Of a stretch of 6,579 nucleotides of DNA, positions 6,564-6,579 are shown in pieces. The stretch's first letter is position 1. Each line of letters starts with the position of its first letter. The notes under the pieces were generated by a model. That model did not search any database. It was not told where the DNA came from and was given only the letters and a program-made list of their open reading frames with translations. The stretch comes from Aromatoleum sp. (GTDB taxonomy: Bacteria > Pseudomonadota > Gammaproteobacteria > Burkholderiales > Casimicrobiaceae). Location of the stretch: assembly GCA_010365205.1 (NCBI GenBank), contig JAAFGU010000135.1:1-6579 (forward strand). The letters run 5' to 3'. A program made the translations under genes and the position numbers.

Positions 6564-6579
6564 CGGGGCCGCGGCGCGG

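Overview
The window is very GC-rich, gene-dense DNA. Codon choice and family content suggest a proteobacterium. A FadR/FCD-type GntR regulator tied to phosphonate genes is an arrangement I associate with Burkholderiales, so a betaproteobacterium is my best guess, but sequence alone cannot settle this.

All supportable genes lie on the minus strand and read as one operon from right to left: GntR/FCD regulator (6563-5847), phosphonoacetate hydrolase phnA (5850-4621), phosphonoacetaldehyde dehydrogenase phnY (4607-3147), a class III PLP enzyme resembling the (R)-1-hydroxy-2-aminoethylphosphonate ammonia-lyase PbfA (3150-1792), and a Na+/phosphate cotransporter with a C-terminal PhoU-like domain (1785-34). 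A further reading frame may begin at position 24 and leave the window. Junctions are very tight: 4-nt overlaps (TTGA, GTGA) at two of them and gaps of 13, 6 and possibly 9 nt at the others. There is no gene-free stretch longer than about 35 bases, no RNA gene, no mobile element and no CRISPR array.

Together the enzymes give a coherent route. The PbfA-like lyase would turn hydroxylated aminoethylphosphonate into phosphonoacetaldehyde plus ammonia. PhnY would oxidise this to phosphonoacetate with NAD+, and PhnA would cleave the C-P bond to acetate and phosphate. The membrane protein would then handle phosphate, perhaps exporting the excess when the phosphonate is used mainly for carbon or nitrogen. 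The usual entry enzyme PhnW (2-aminoethylphosphonate transaminase) and a phosphonate importer are not in the window; they may lie outside it, or the operon may be specialised for the hydroxylated substrate.
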